NCBI RefSeq assembly: GCF_022201045.2
Contig: NC_068562.1
Location: forward strand, 5,686,001 to 5,750,000
DNA length: 64,000 nt
Direction of reading: 5' to 3'
Source: Citrus sinensis
Lineage: Eukaryota > Streptophyta > Magnoliopsida > Sapindales > Rutaceae
Part shown: one piece after another, positions 49,562 through 62,385 of the stretch
Layout of the letters: every line of letters starts with the position of its first letter
Position numbering within the stretch: the first letter of the stretch is position 1
Made by a program: the position numbers and the translations under genes
The notes under the pieces: generated by a model
Databases searched by the model: none
The model's input: only the letters and a program-made list of their open reading frames with translations
What the model was told of the DNA's origin: nothing

Positions 49562-52500
49562 TGGGTGAGACCTAATGAAGAGTTTTTCAGGATGACTACT
49601 CTTGCCATGAAAGAGAAGCATAAATCCCCTCGGTGCAAAATTATATGGTGGATTTCGCTAAGTTCGATTATATGTAGTTGATGAAATAGATTTTGTTATT
49701 TGTTGTACATAACCCTTCATCTTTTAGCAACACCGGACCTGCAGCTAGGATAGCCAAAGGCCTAACTGGGCATCAGTTTCTAGAGCTCTTTAAACGAATT
49801 AGATTTTGTCATTGAAGTTCTAGTAAGTATAGAGTCGCCACGAAACTCTGAAGACACCTTTTTAAGTTTTTATTCATGAACCTTGGTCTCCTGTTTGGCT
49901 AAAAATATTTAACGTCTGGTTGTCTCATGTATTGACAAGACAAGTTTGACACATTCCGCAGCATCTCCTGTGAATTCAGTAGATATTTTGATAAATTAAT
50001 TATGTCCATAATCAAACCACTAATCAAATATGAAAACCAGTTCAGCTAATAGGCAAACCCTTGAAACTTTCTGCAACCAAACCTTTGGTTCTATAATTTA
50101 TTAATTGTACTTTTTAATGCAATTGTTGGAGAAGAACGAGAAAGTCTTTACAAAGAATCTACTTTGCCAGACTTTTCAACCAATCCTTTGGACAGCACTC
50201 ACAAAAATATTAAAAGGAAAGCCGAAAACAAAAGCTGCCTACCACTAAGGGCTCTCTACACTCTATAAAAGGCCCACACTCACCTAATCAAAATCTTCTC
50301 TCTATTTTGTTGCTTTTTCATTTGTTTTTCTCGTTTATAGCCTCTAGGAGCTATCCCGAGAACAAAAAGCCCACTCTCTTTCCTAATCTCTAAAATAGAT
50401 TGGCAACACAACACCATACGTTCAAGCCCGTACCCTAAAGTTTCGTTTCACTTTTAAAAATTGTCCTTTACACTTGACTTTAAACTAAGTGATAATTATT
50501 AATATGTTAACAAATCTAAAGTTTTCTGTCTGGTCTTACTCATCTTGGTTTTCTTCAACTTATTTTGTTTCTTGGCTATATATTAAGACAAGACACAAAC
50601 TATAATTGGATTAGCATATGCATATGAGAGCAGAACTCTACAAGAAAAACATGCTTGCTTGTATCAATAACATCCACAAATCCACTTTTAATTTCAGTCC
50701 AAGATTTTCCACCTACTCTTGCTATTCATGGGGTTGGCCGCTGGGTTTTAAAGAGAGAATTTTGAGATGCTTTGGTTTTCAAGCGAAGGCCGAAGGGGAA
50801 ATGACAAGACAAGTCCACATGGAGGCACACAACCTCCATCAGACGGCATTGGTCAATTCAGTCCTACCGTTTATTGATTGGGTCCTATACTCCTCTTGCT
50901 AAGCTGGCTGGCCGAGATCAAAAGAAAATAAAGTTGAAAATCCTTGGTATCTCTTGGCTTTGCATCTCCACCGCTTGATACCCACCAAGCTTAAATCTTT
51001 TTCCGCAAATTGTGAAATCGACTTGCAGTTTTCGAACCATACAATTTGGTGAATCAAAGTCTAATTGTCGATTAACAAATCAATATTCAATCATTCTACT
51101 GATTAAGTACCATAAAACAATAATATGTTTATAATAGACGTCAAGACCGATTTATAGTAATCCATTACAAAGCAAAACGGGAAATGATTCCTCTATCAAA
51201 GCAACATAACACCACCCAATTAATTAACCGAGGATTCTCTTTCAACTCTTTTAGTAACCTCTTACTTTCGAGACCTTTTGTTAATCGATGTCTCAAAATT
51301 ATATATCTAGGTGGTCTTTAATGGATCAAAAATGTTACTACACGTTTTGACATAAGAAATTCTAAGATTTTCATTCATTTTTCAAAGTTTTGTTGTTGTA
51401 AATCATCTTAAAGCCTGCTTTAAGACACTCATTAACCCAAAAATTTTGAGTGATAGATTTTGATAATACATAATTTAGCCCTATGAATTCATCTGTTCCG
51501 TAGTGAACATTAATTAAGATAAAAAGTGTGCTGTGAAGTGATACTCGGGTTCTGTACGAAGTGATGATTTCGTAATTATGGACTGCAAATTATTATTATT
51601 ATTATTATTGTTATTGGGGAGGAAAGCGACTGCCAATTAAAGTTAACATAGTGCCTGACGAGTACCATTTAATTTAGGGAAAATACTCACTATGCGTAGG
51701 CATTATCTATTCTTGAATATTAATTTGTTCAAGAGTTTAATCATTGCCCAAACGTAAGAAGCGAGAGTGCTTTTCAAGCTACGGCCCTTATCGTATCCAA
51801 ATGTCATGCAAAATGATGAAGGTTAGGAAATCTGAAAAATACTATGCATGCACAGGGCATCTCAATTGTTGCAAGTCAGCGACACCAATAATTATATGTG
51901 TTGCCATAATCAAAATATCCATATATAGTCCACGCTTACGTCTTCTTCTCCATACACAATAAATTTTGTTTCATGATTGAGTTTAAGTTGCATAAAAATA
52001 GACCGACTGGATTCACATAATATGTATTTTGAGGCATATTGCCATATGCCCATGTATATACAAATGTACATTAAGTTTCACTTTACAGTCTTTAGTCTTT
52101 ACTCATGATGTGACCCGGATTCAACTAAAAAACTCCCTTATATTTCTAGGCCTATAAAAAAAATTTTAAAAAAAATCAATATTATAGATGTGTATGTGAT
52201 AGTAGAATATGGATAACATATATATAACGACTTAAATTTACAAAATGAACCAAATAGTATCTATACATACCATACATTATCGAGATAACAAAAGGAACAT
52301 GCATATCACTGAAAGTATTGGAGAGAGGCACAGTGAATCATGAGTGTGACCATCTGCAAAACAAGTAAAAGTAAAAATTGGAAACCAGTATTAGAAAAGA
52401 TCGATCCTACACCATTGCAGAATGGTTTTGATATTAATCATTGAATCCTTGGTTACAAAACACAAACTGTTCTGAGATGCAAGGGGCCAGGCCAGCAGGT

Positions 52501-55241
52501 TCACCATCTAATAGCATACCTTCCATTAATAGTTAATTAATTATTTATGGTCCAATGCTTGTCATCTTCACCAATTAAAATTAAACAGCTTTAATGAAAA
52601 GACAAACTTTCACTGATATGCATGGCTTGTTTGTTGCAACTCTATTTTTCGAACTGCAATTCCCCACATGCTCACAGCTCATAACTTTGCCCTTTCTGTG
52701 GGGTTTGTATTCCTGAAACTTGATAACCTAAGAATCCAACTCAACACGTGTTCTTGTCATTAAAAACCAATATATATACGTTTGTGGGTCACGGTTGAGC
52801 ACTCACACTGTTGGATATAGCGGCAAGCAATTATCACAGTTGTGGCGTGGTGGGGTTCTGAGTTTTGATGCTGATCATACTACAGCTAAAATCCCACTTG
52901 TGCCTGCTGCCTCTTATCACAGCTTGGGAGATTTCGCTTATATGCTTTTGCATTATCTGCAGACTTTTCTAGAGAGAAATCTAAAGTAAAGTAGCAATTA
53001 CAAAGTATTAATTGACCACACAACCGATTGAAACTCTTGAATTGTTATTCACCACAAACAGCTATTTCGTTTTTATTGTGAAAATGTGGTGAGCTTATAA
53101 CGAATTTGTACACATTGAAAGGTATTGAGAAGTTGAACCATGTGTATATGAGTGCTAAGTTGGTTGAATTTGAATTTATAAAATCGAGCTACCGAGCTCG
53201 CTAATATTTAAAGAGGGGTTTAGTTTCCAATATTAATGCAACACTTTTTTCTTTGAAAAAACAAAAAAAGGTTAAATTTACTTGTTTCGTGGTCTCAAAT
53301 TCTTTCTAATATCAGTATTCGATCAAAGAGGTCAATATACATATACAATTTTGTAGTTACCGTGGCCCATAAAATGGCCCAATAATGGGCTGTGGCCACC
53401 CCACTAGGGCCTACATTGAAGACGCTCTCTCGGGTCTCGGCTTCACTTCACAAACGAAAAAAAAAATAATTTTGCAAGTTTCGAACAGCCTCATGACCAT
53501 TTTCATTCAGCTTCAGCCAGTGTGTTGCATCATCGTCTTAGTGCAAGTATGAAAGAATGTTCCTGCTAAAGACGCTGCACCGTTCGTTTTTCCACTGTCA
53601 GCTTTAGCTGAAAGAACTGAAACAATGGAGCTGTCGCAAAAAGATACGTAAGAGAACCACCAGGATGAATATCGTATTGGTATAATTGCTCGCTCTCCAC
53701 CATATAAGCTTTTTGCATTAACCAGTAAAATTTTCCACTGCAGCTTATTTAAGCACAACAGATGGAAACATAGAGGAAAGTCATGCTACCCTCAAGCCTA
53801 GAACAGAAATTAGTCATTAATTATTAACTCTTGTCACGTCGAAATCACTAGCTCTAGCTAAAGAAATTGGATACCGATTGCTTCATCATCTGAGGGTTAT
53901 CAAGCAATTCTAACTTTGTTCAAGAATCTTTAAATTAAGGTCCTTGAAGTTAACTGCCGGCATATATACATGAGGTAATGCACCGGTTTAGTGGAGTCTC
54001 AAATTAATTCTAAGCCAAAACATTGAATCAGAACATATTAATGTTAATTTTTTTTTTTCTTTTTTTTGGGAGGCTCTGGAATCGTTGATACTGAATTCAT
54101 CGAATATTTATTTTGACGAACCGGTTTAAAGAACAGTACTTTTAGCTTCCTATTTTTCGAATAATCAAGTTCCTAGACTCGTTGAGAAGCTTTGAGATCT
54201 CATTCATGCAAATCAATCTCTACATAGCGTACGTACTCCCAGTGTATTGCTTCTTCACAAACCACTCATTTAATCTTTTGACAACAGAGATTTGACCCCA
54301 AACATAACATCTCAAACCAGTTGATCATTTAGATTTTCAGTAAATAATGATTCTCTTGATGATAGGTCATGACTCATGATTGTGCTTAATGATTCTTTTT
54401 TTTTAAAAAAATAATAATTATTTTTTTAATAGCCCGGAGACAGTATAATTATAGTTGAATAGTTCTAAAAATCCAAAAATTTTATTTTAAAATTTCATCT
54501 CAAATCTCAAATCATGTGTTTGTGCTAAAATTTTAGAATGTTTTTTTGGTTACTCATCATAGTTTTCCAATAAAGTTTAAATTCATTAGTGCCCATTTGA
54601 TCACAACTGACGTTAAAATATATTTAAATTTGTGACAATTCTGATTATTTAAGATTAGGAATTTTCGTTGACAGATAAAAAAAAAATCATTTTTTAAATT
54701 TATTTACTCTTTGACAAAATACTTAAGATGGCTCTTACTTACGAATTTATCTCTGCTTATGATTAAAAAAATTAATAAAAAAAAAAGAAATGAAAGTCTT
54801 ATGACAAAACAAATTTTAGAGTATAAAAAATTTTTTAAAAAAATCATTGTACATCAATAAAAATCGGCGATTAATCGCACCGACCATTGCCGCGTAGTGA
54901 CAGCGGTGATACGCTGATGGCACCCAAATCTTAATTAGCTCAGATGCGGAGCCGAGCCGTAAAAACCGAGCCGTCCCATCCTTTTCCAAATTTCCAATTT
55001 CTTACTTCAACGTTCATCTCTCTCACGCTCTCGCAGTCTCCCTTTATAACCCTACAATAAAAATAAATAAATAAACAAATAAAAATCTCACAAAACGGTC
55101 GAAAACCGGACGACGACAGTCTATAGCCGGTGGCTGAAAAAATTGCATTTGCATTGAATTTTGGGCTCATTTCATTTGGCAGGCAAACTGCAGTGTACCT
55201 AACCCCAGTCAGATTCTAACCCAAACCCTGACCCAAGTTGG
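49562..55241. other. Gene-poor spacer
   Basis: About 5.7 kb with no gene I can support. TATAAAAGGCCCAC near 50274 resembles a promoter or LTR TATA box, but no gene follows that I recognise. A TTA microsatellite lies at 51591-51610. A 64-codon frame at 52795 starts with TTG and has no Met. Confidence 0.45.
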
Positions 55242-55252
55242 TTTATTTAAAG
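55242..55252 (+). promoter_or_regulatory. Possible TATA box of the HD-Zip gene
   Basis: TTTATTTAAAG lies about 630 bases before the ATG, followed by a CT-rich leader. It implies a long 5' leader that contains the upstream ORFs. Confidence 0.3.
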
Positions 55253-55354
55253 AGAGACCACGGGCAAGGCCGTGGCCAGCTGTGTTGTAATTTCTTAACT
55301 GGTTCATTGATCTCCCAATTCCTCTCTCTTTAGTCCAAATAATTTCATTTGTAG

Positions 55355-55405
55355 ATGAGCAGTCCGAGACTATTGTGCTCATTCAATACTACTCAGCTCT
55401 CTTAA
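55355..55405 (+). other. Upstream ORF 1 (16 codons) in the HD-Zip leader
   Basis: ATG at 55355 reads MSSPRLLCSFNTTQLS and stops at 55405, about 470 bases before the main ATG. Its presence in the mature leader depends on the true transcription start. Confidence 0.4.
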
Positions 55406-55599
55406 ATTTTTTGTTGAGTAAGTGATGTAAAGAGAAAAGAAAGAGTGGAGTGAGAGAGTTTCTTTCTTTGATTACTTCTCTTGTGGGTCGGGTTTTAATT
55501 ACAGTGAAAGTTTTAGATTGTTGGGTTTGTTGAGTCTTTTGTGTGTAATTAGTATTTTTCTTTTTTCTTTTTTTCCTGTTTTCCTTTAAATTCATTTTT

Positions 55600-55776
55600 A
55601 TGGGTTCAGAGGGGCAACAAGTGTTAAATAGGGAGAAGAAATACGTTGAACTAAAGAGAGAAGAGGAGTTGTTGTACAATTGTAGTATTATTATACAGAA
55701 CAGCGCTCTATTTTCAGACACGGCAGCTGCTCTTTCAAGTCCTAAAGAAGAAACTCCTCTTAAAGCTACTTCTTAA
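55600..55776 (+). other. Upstream ORF 2 (58 codons) in the HD-Zip leader
   Basis: ATG at 55600 opens a 58-residue frame (MGSEGQQVLNREKKYVELKR...) that stops at 55776, 100 bases before the HD-Zip ATG. It is long for a chance leader ORF and has a charged helix-like start. Some HD-Zip I genes, such as Arabidopsis HB1, are known to be controlled by a conserved upstream peptide. This one does not look like that peptide. Confidence 0.45.
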
Positions 55777-55875
55777 AACTTGAGAGATCCACTTAAAAAA
55801 ATAAAAAATAAAAAAAATTTCCGATCTAAGAAAATAGATCTGCTTACTACAGTCGGCTTCACTTCATCATCAGGC

Positions 55876-57208
55876 ATGAAGCGATCACTTTGCAGCTCAG
55901 ATGATTCCTTGGGTGCTTTGATGTCCATCTGCCCAGCCACAGGTTGCTGTTAATTAAGAATACCAGACATGTTAATTTCAAAATATTTTCGCAATTATCA
56001 AATCTTTTCCTTACTAATTAAAAAGAAATAATTTTTTTTTTTTGTGATTTATTATCAATCAGACGAGCAGAGTCCGAGAAACAACCAAGTTTACAGTCGA
56101 GAATTCCAGACGATGTTGGACGGTCTGGATGAAGAGGGGTGTTTAGAAGAATCCGGAGGGCACGTCTCGGAGAAAAAGAGGAGACTGAGCGTGGATCAGG
56201 TGAAGGCCTTGGAGAAGAACTTCGAGGTGGAAAACAAGCTTGAGCCCGAGAGAAAAGTGAAGTTGGCACAAGAACTTGGGCTGCAGCCAAGACAAGTTGC
56301 TGTTTGGTTCCAAAACCGACGCGCTCGTTGGAAAACCAAGCAACTTGAAAGAGATTACGGCGTTCTTAAGGCAAATTATGATGCTCTCAAGCTCAATTAC
56401 GACTCCCTCCAACACGACAATGAAGCCTTGCTTAAAGAGGTAACAATAGTTTAATTCTCTCTCTTTCTTTTTTTTTTTCCCCCCATCTATATATAAATAA
56501 TTAAAGAAAGAAGAATATGACAAAAGTGCTTTCAATGAAACCATATAAATATAAACATATGTATATTTACATAACTACAATGATTAAGAATAAGATAACA
56601 TGTTTTCACATGTATGTTGCTGTTATTCCACACAGATAAGAGAGCTGAAATCAAAGCTGAATGAAGAGAACACGGAGAGCAATATTTCTGTGAAACAAGA
56701 AGAGACAATTGTGCATGAGACTGATCATCAAAACAAAGCCACTCTGGATCGCGATCAAGAAAGCGATGATAAACAAGCCGCCGCTGTAGCTCCTCCTACT
56801 AACGTTACCGCAATTTCTCTAGCTCCTGCCGGTAACATTTCTGATGAACCTGATCAAGAACTGAACTATGATAATGGAGTGTTGGGAATCTCGCTCTTTC
56901 CAGATTTGAAGGACGGGTCATCAGATAGCGATTCGAGTGCCATCTTGAACAACGAAGATAACAACAACTTCCACAACAGCAACAACAGCCACAGCCCTAA
57001 CGCTGCCATTTCTTCATCTGATGGTGTTATCATTCAGAGCCAGCCTCATCAACTTTCGATTAACTGCTTCGAATTCTCAAAACCAACGTACCAGACTCAG
57101 TTTGTCAAGATGGAAGAGCACAATTTCTTTGGTGATGAGACCTGCAATTTCTTCTCTGATGAGCAGCCTCCTTCTCTTCCATGGTATTGTTCTGACCAGT
57201 GGACCTAG
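55876..57208 (+). CDS. Homeodomain-leucine zipper class I transcription factor (HB6/HB16-like)
   Basis: Three exons join in phase: 55876-55942, 56063-56439 and 56636-57208, giving 338 residues. The start [20 protein letters not shown] is typical of the HB5/6/16 clade. The homeodomain spans about 59-114, with [20 protein letters not shown] and the recognition helix [18 protein letters not shown]. The zipper follows without a gap, with Leu at 117, 124, 131, 138, 145 and 152, an exact heptad series split by intron 2. The acidic tail ends [12 protein letters not shown], a clade feature tied to activation. Class I proteins bind pseudopalindromic CAATNATTG; HB6 relatives act in abscisic-acid and growth responses. 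The leader carries two upstream ORFs. Confidence 0.95.
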
Positions 57209-58702
57209 CTAGATCAATCATTAAATAAGAACAAGACACGTGGGTGTTTATATGGGGAAGGAATTAATGGGCTAAAAAAAATTTCAGTAATGTAACTAAA
57301 ATTTTCACTCTGCGAACTCTGGAAAATTGATCAGTCGATGAAGAAGAGAGAAGATGATGAGTGAAAACCGATGGGGGGTTTAAAGCAGTAAAAAGGATCA
57401 AATGCACGTGCGGACGAAAGAAGGGCAGAGAGAGTTCACGTGGGCTTGGGTGAAAGGTGACGCAATGGGTAAGGGGGGGTTTAGATTTTCACTGAGCCGT
57501 GCGGGAATGATTAGGTCGTAATTGCAAGGCTCCTTTCGTGTAAAAAAGAAATGAAGAAATATTTTCAAACCCTAGAGGTTTTTTTTTTTTTTTTTTTAAT
57601 GAAAAAGAAATCCTGTAATGGAGAAATCAATAATCTTTTTCTGCTGCCATGAATGCCGGCTATTTTACTATCTGCTAAATTTAGCAACTACTTGTTTTCC
57701 TAATTTTGCAACTTGCCCAGCTATTTGAAAACTCACAGAAGCTAAACCAGCAACTATTTTGAAGGCGGCTTTCGATGTTTCCATAAATAAATTATTGGGT
57801 ACTTGATTAAAATGCAGAATCTTTTCAAGGATTATTTTTCTCTTGATTTTCCTTGAAATTTTTTGTTATGAACATGATGGTATTATCCGGTTAATTTTGA
57901 TAACTCGCCTTGAAATTGAGTGCTGTTGTTTAATGTTAAGGATCGTACATGGTAGCGAAATTGATAACTAGGTCAAATTTGGAAGTTTGCTTGCAATTTG
58001 CTGCTGCTTGCAGGGCTGTCCGCAGTTGGTTGTGCCATTTCCGGTGCTTGGCAACCTTGGTTAAAACTTAAAAGTTTTCATAAACTTTATCCCTCTTTTG
58101 ACATTAATTGAATTAAAGCATAATAACTTTATAAAAACAATAATGTGCTATAATATGCATTAAATTATGGTATAAAATATTTATTATAATGTGCAGCATC
58201 TGGCATGATTATAGTGACAGATAGCTCGTGAGTTATATGATCGTGTAGCTTAACAAGTTCTTTAATTATAATAATAAAGTAAAAGTTCTCAGAAAAAAAA
58301 ATCAAGTACATTAAATGCTAGCTACTGATCAAGGTCAAGTTGTCAGGATGGCAATGCAAAGCTACCTGTCAGGGTCAAGTCCTCCGGCTGGCGATGGTTA
58401 GTTTTGGTTTTGTATCTTTTAATTTATTTTAATTCAACATAATATTTTTACTAAATTAAGTGATGTTAATAAACCAATTTATTTAAAAAATAAAATAATT
58501 AAGTAAAATATATAAATAAAACAATTTATTTTGTTTATTTTTTTAACTCTAAATGCCGTGACCCTTGGTTTGGTTAGTCAGCACTTCCTTTTGAGTCTCT
58601 CCCCAGTACCTGTGAGAGTGATTTCTTATGCAAAACTTTAGTGGGCTTCAATTACATACACTTAAAAAGGTTTGATTATACATGTGTAATATATTGAGAT
58701 TT
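57209..58702. other. 3' flank of HD-Zip gene and spacer
   Basis: Contains the likely 3' untranslated region, a T-run near 57580-57598 and AT-rich sequence. No gene seen. Confidence 0.4.
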
Positions 58703-59090
58703 AGGCTTTGTTTAGTACAATTTTTTAAGTAGAGATTATTTAAGTAGAGTTTTTACTAAAAAAATTTTGTTGTTTGATGTCAATAAGAATTTTTATTAAA
58801 AATTTATGAAATTACTTTAATAGTCAAGTTTTTTAAAGTCATATTATAAAATATAAATAAGATTGTCAAATAAATAGAACATATTTTATATATTTTGACA
58901 TTTAAAAAAAGCTTTTCAACCTCTACTCTCAAAAATCCAAAATTTAAACTTTTACTAGTAGAGGTAAAATAGCTTATTTAAGTTTCAAAAACTCTATTAG
59001 AAAAACAACCAAACAACAACAAAAATTATTATAAGAGCTTATGGAATTAAATAAGCACTTATAACCATTAAATAAGTCATACCAAACAGA
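58703..59090. mobile_element. hAT-like MITE, copy 1
   Basis: Begins GGCTTTGTTTAGTACAA and ends TAAGTCATACCAAACAGACA, so the ends are imperfect inverted repeats of the TTTGGTA/TACCAAA type common in plant hAT-like MITEs. Internal TAGAG and AGTAGAGGTAAA(A/T)TAGCTTATTTAAGT blocks are shared with copy 2 immediately downstream. Confidence 0.65.
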
Positions 59091-59097
59091 CACTTAG

Positions 59098-59456
59098 GCT
59101 CCGTTTGGTACAGCTTATTAAATAGAGCTTATAACAGTAGAGCTTATAGCAGTAGAGCTTATACCAATAGAGCTTTTGGACAAAAAGTCATTGGGTGTTT
59201 GGTTGTCAATAAAAAAAGTATTTTTGAACCATTAAACTATATGATATTTTTTATATTATATATATTTAGAAAAGCTTTATAACCTCTACTCCCAAAAGCT
59301 CAAATTTTGGGCTTTTCCTAGTAGAGGTAAATTAGCTTATTTAAGTTAAAAAAACTCTATTAAAAAAATAACCAAACACCATAAAAAATTTTAAAAAGCG
59401 CTTATACGATTAAATAAGCACTTATGGCTTTTAAATAAGCCATACCAAACAATATT
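59098..59456. mobile_element. hAT-like MITE, copy 2
   Basis: Begins GGCTCCGTTTGGTACAGCTT and ends TAAGCCATACCAAACAATATT, with inverted ends as in copy 1 and the same orientation. It carries a short internal repeat of AGAGCTTATA(A/G)CAGT type at about 59126-59180. The two copies are adjacent, a tandem or nested insertion of one family. Confidence 0.7.
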
Positions 59457-62189
59457 TAAAAAAAAAAAAATTAAGTAGACGGATAGTTTCATCCACTCAA
59501 ATATAATTCAAGGTCAACTTTGTACAAATTAAAACATAATTAACTTAATGTTTAAGGGTAATATAGTAACCACATAAACATGTAAATAGCAACCATTTTG
59601 TCAAATGTTGGTTAAAAAACATCTCTATCGGTCTATCCGACTATCCCCCATTTCTTGCCTCCTCTTTGCTTCAATTACCGCAACCAACCCTTTGTTTCGC
59701 CCCGTAATTCTTTTATTTTTGTAGTTTTAGATTTTCTTCCCCCCCCCCCCCCCCCCCACTATGTGTATAAGGATAACAATCGTCACATCTGATCTTTGAT
59801 TTGGTGTGTCCATTGAATTTATTGTGCTTTTGTATGCTATGACATTGTTGTCTTTTAGCATATTTCATTTAGGGGCGCAGCTAAGTTATAAATTCTATTA
59901 CTAACAGATCTGTTATTGGACAGAAATCCTACGGCTGTAAAATAAAAAGAATAAAAAAAAAATAAATAAAAAGATAGCGATACTGATAAGCAGCAGATGG
60001 TGAGAGGTGAGGACAACGATTTTAAGAAATTGTGTAATTGTAATAGATGTCGAACAAGATCGTATAAGTTGTATACTAGATGTGGATGTTGTACTATGTG
60101 TTACATCATACAAGTAGACTTGCTTGAATGAAAGTTTAGTATATGTGTAAAAAGAAAATAATAGTGAAAAATGTGAGACTAGAATCTAGATCACTAGACA
60201 TGGGACACTTGGAGAGTCTCGCGTCCGTCAGATCTCTGACCAATGTTAGTCAAGAATAAAAAGGAAAAATTGTTAAAAATTTTATAACTTATCATGTAAA
60301 TACTGAAACACTAAAGAAGTCCTATCCATCTACACATCTTACTTGTTTCTTGGCTGGACATGTGAACTGTGAAGTCAGCAGTCTCCCTTGAGTTCTTGCG
60401 ATATTGATCAATACTAGAAAGTTATAATTTCGACTGTTAGAAATTCCCACTATCGTGATGTTATCACAATTAATGCCTTAGCATGGCATTATCGCAATTA
60501 ACAAAACATGATTTACATATAATTCATTTTCAAGGCTGAGTGCGTCACAAGGGGAAAAAGGGGGGCGGGAGGTGGGGACAAAGTCTTCTGTATTATCTCT
60601 TATGGTCTAATTTAAGTTATTATTGTATATCTTTTAACTAGCAAACGTTAAAAAGGAATAAATAGGAAAATCAAAGGACCTAATTCCGAAAAAGTTATAG
60701 GAAATGGATTTGATTTTCGAAAGGCATCAAAAGTGACAAAACATTTGCTTTCCATGAAAAGAAATGTTTTGTTTGGCAAAATCTCTTTGTCATCTACACT
60801 CCAAGTTTAATTTTGTTATTTTAATTACTATTTTTCTTTTTATATTATTAACTCACGCACTTGTTGAATCTCAAAGTAAGATATAATTTCTAATAAGATT
60901 GCTTCTTACTGCTGAAGCTATATTTTGGCTTCAGCCTCCTTTTACTTAGGATGGATTAGTTGAGTGAAGTATTCAAGATATTATACATTTTTTCACCTTA
61001 GGTGAATTTAAATCTATTTTTTTTTGTATCTTTCCAAGAAATTTACTAAATTAAGCTAATTAGCACACGCTCTCAAACTCTTAATCTTGTCCATCCACCA
61101 GACAAATATCCATCTGCTAACTCTTTCTTTAATTGAAAAATCATTCATCTACTAACTTAAACGTTTAAATTAATTATTATCAAACAAATCAAGTTAACTT
61201 CCTTCATTAAATTTATGTAATCTAAATTTCCATGATTATATTAGTCTTTTGGATATCCGAAATTATGGTATCAAAAAGTACTAATTTTTTTGAATCATTT
61301 GTCATCATATTATGTATTCCTAACGTTGTCAATCAGTCTAAAATGTTTTCACTTTAAACATATGGTGGATTTGAAAGGCCATTCCATTTCCACATAGCAA
61401 AATGTAATGAAAGTGGATGTAAGACGGATCTCGAGTTAAGATCATATTCAATATCACAACTTTTAAACCGAAAAACAAAAGAAATTCAAATGCCAAATCG
61501 AAAAGACAAAAGATGATTAAAGGGGAGGGGAAGTCCCTAAAAAGCCACGCCACATGATTGGATCCCAAAATATACGTGTCTGCCCAGTCCCCTAGCTTTT
61601 TGCCGCACCATAACATCTCTTAACTTTATAATTTAAAGTTCGCACACATTACAATACTATATGTATTACTTTAAAAAACAAAAAAGAGGGGAAAATAAAA
61701 TTAACGAATAATAATAATAATAATAAAATAAAGAATAAAAAATAAAGAAGAGCCCTACAATAAGCCAATCAACTGAGAGACAGCCACGTACGCCATTGGT
61801 TGCTTTCGCTTCTCCAAAAAGCAAATCGTCTTTCTTTTTTTCTTTTTTTTGTAATTTTTATTTATTTATTTTTTATTGTACGGTTTTGGCAGTAAGCGGG
61901 AAAACCGCTATATACTGATAACAAGGCAGGGATTGCACATGGGGGCTTTCTTTTTTCTTCTGACGACCTGACGTGCTCTTTTTTGTGATTGTGCGTTCGT
62001 ACTCTGTTGATTTTTATGAACACGTGTACGGTGATGGAAGATGGGACCCTCTATAAATGTATCCTGCCATCCTCTGCCAAATATCACAGTTGATCTACCA
62101 CAGATAACTTCTAATAGTGTGGTGTTCACATAATTACATGTGGTGCAGCTTCTATTTTATGCAGTTTCTATAATAAATGTATCCGTAAA
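59457..62189. other. Gene-poor spacer
   Basis: No recognisable gene. A C-run of about 19 bases lies near 59740-59758. Other tracts are A/T-rich. Confidence 0.45.
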
Positions 62190-62385
62190 AATGATGGATG
62201 CAAAAATTTTGTATAAATTTATCTTATATAAATTAATATAGTATTAATTAATTAAATGAATAAAAATATAAAATAATAAAAATAAATTATGTGGATCAAA
62301 TGATATTTAATTTAACTAATTTTTTCATACTACATCAATTTGTATAAAATAAATTTATATAAAAATTTGTAACTATATCATTACT
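62190..62385. mobile_element. Inverted-repeat MITE
   Basis: The left arm (about 62190-62248, ATGATGGATGCAAAAATTTT...) and right arm (about 62329-62385) are imperfect reverse complements over about 55 bases. They surround a 75-base AT-rich centre without coding capacity. Target duplication was not resolved. Confidence 0.6.

Noticed and set aside
50270..50450. TATAAAAGGCCCAC followed by CT-rich leader-like sequence, possible LTR or small-gene promoter
   Set aside because: No second LTR, primer-binding site or convincing downstream frame was found.
52795..52989. 64-codon frame with coding-like composition
   Set aside because: It starts with TTG, has no early Met, no recognisable domain and no splice context.
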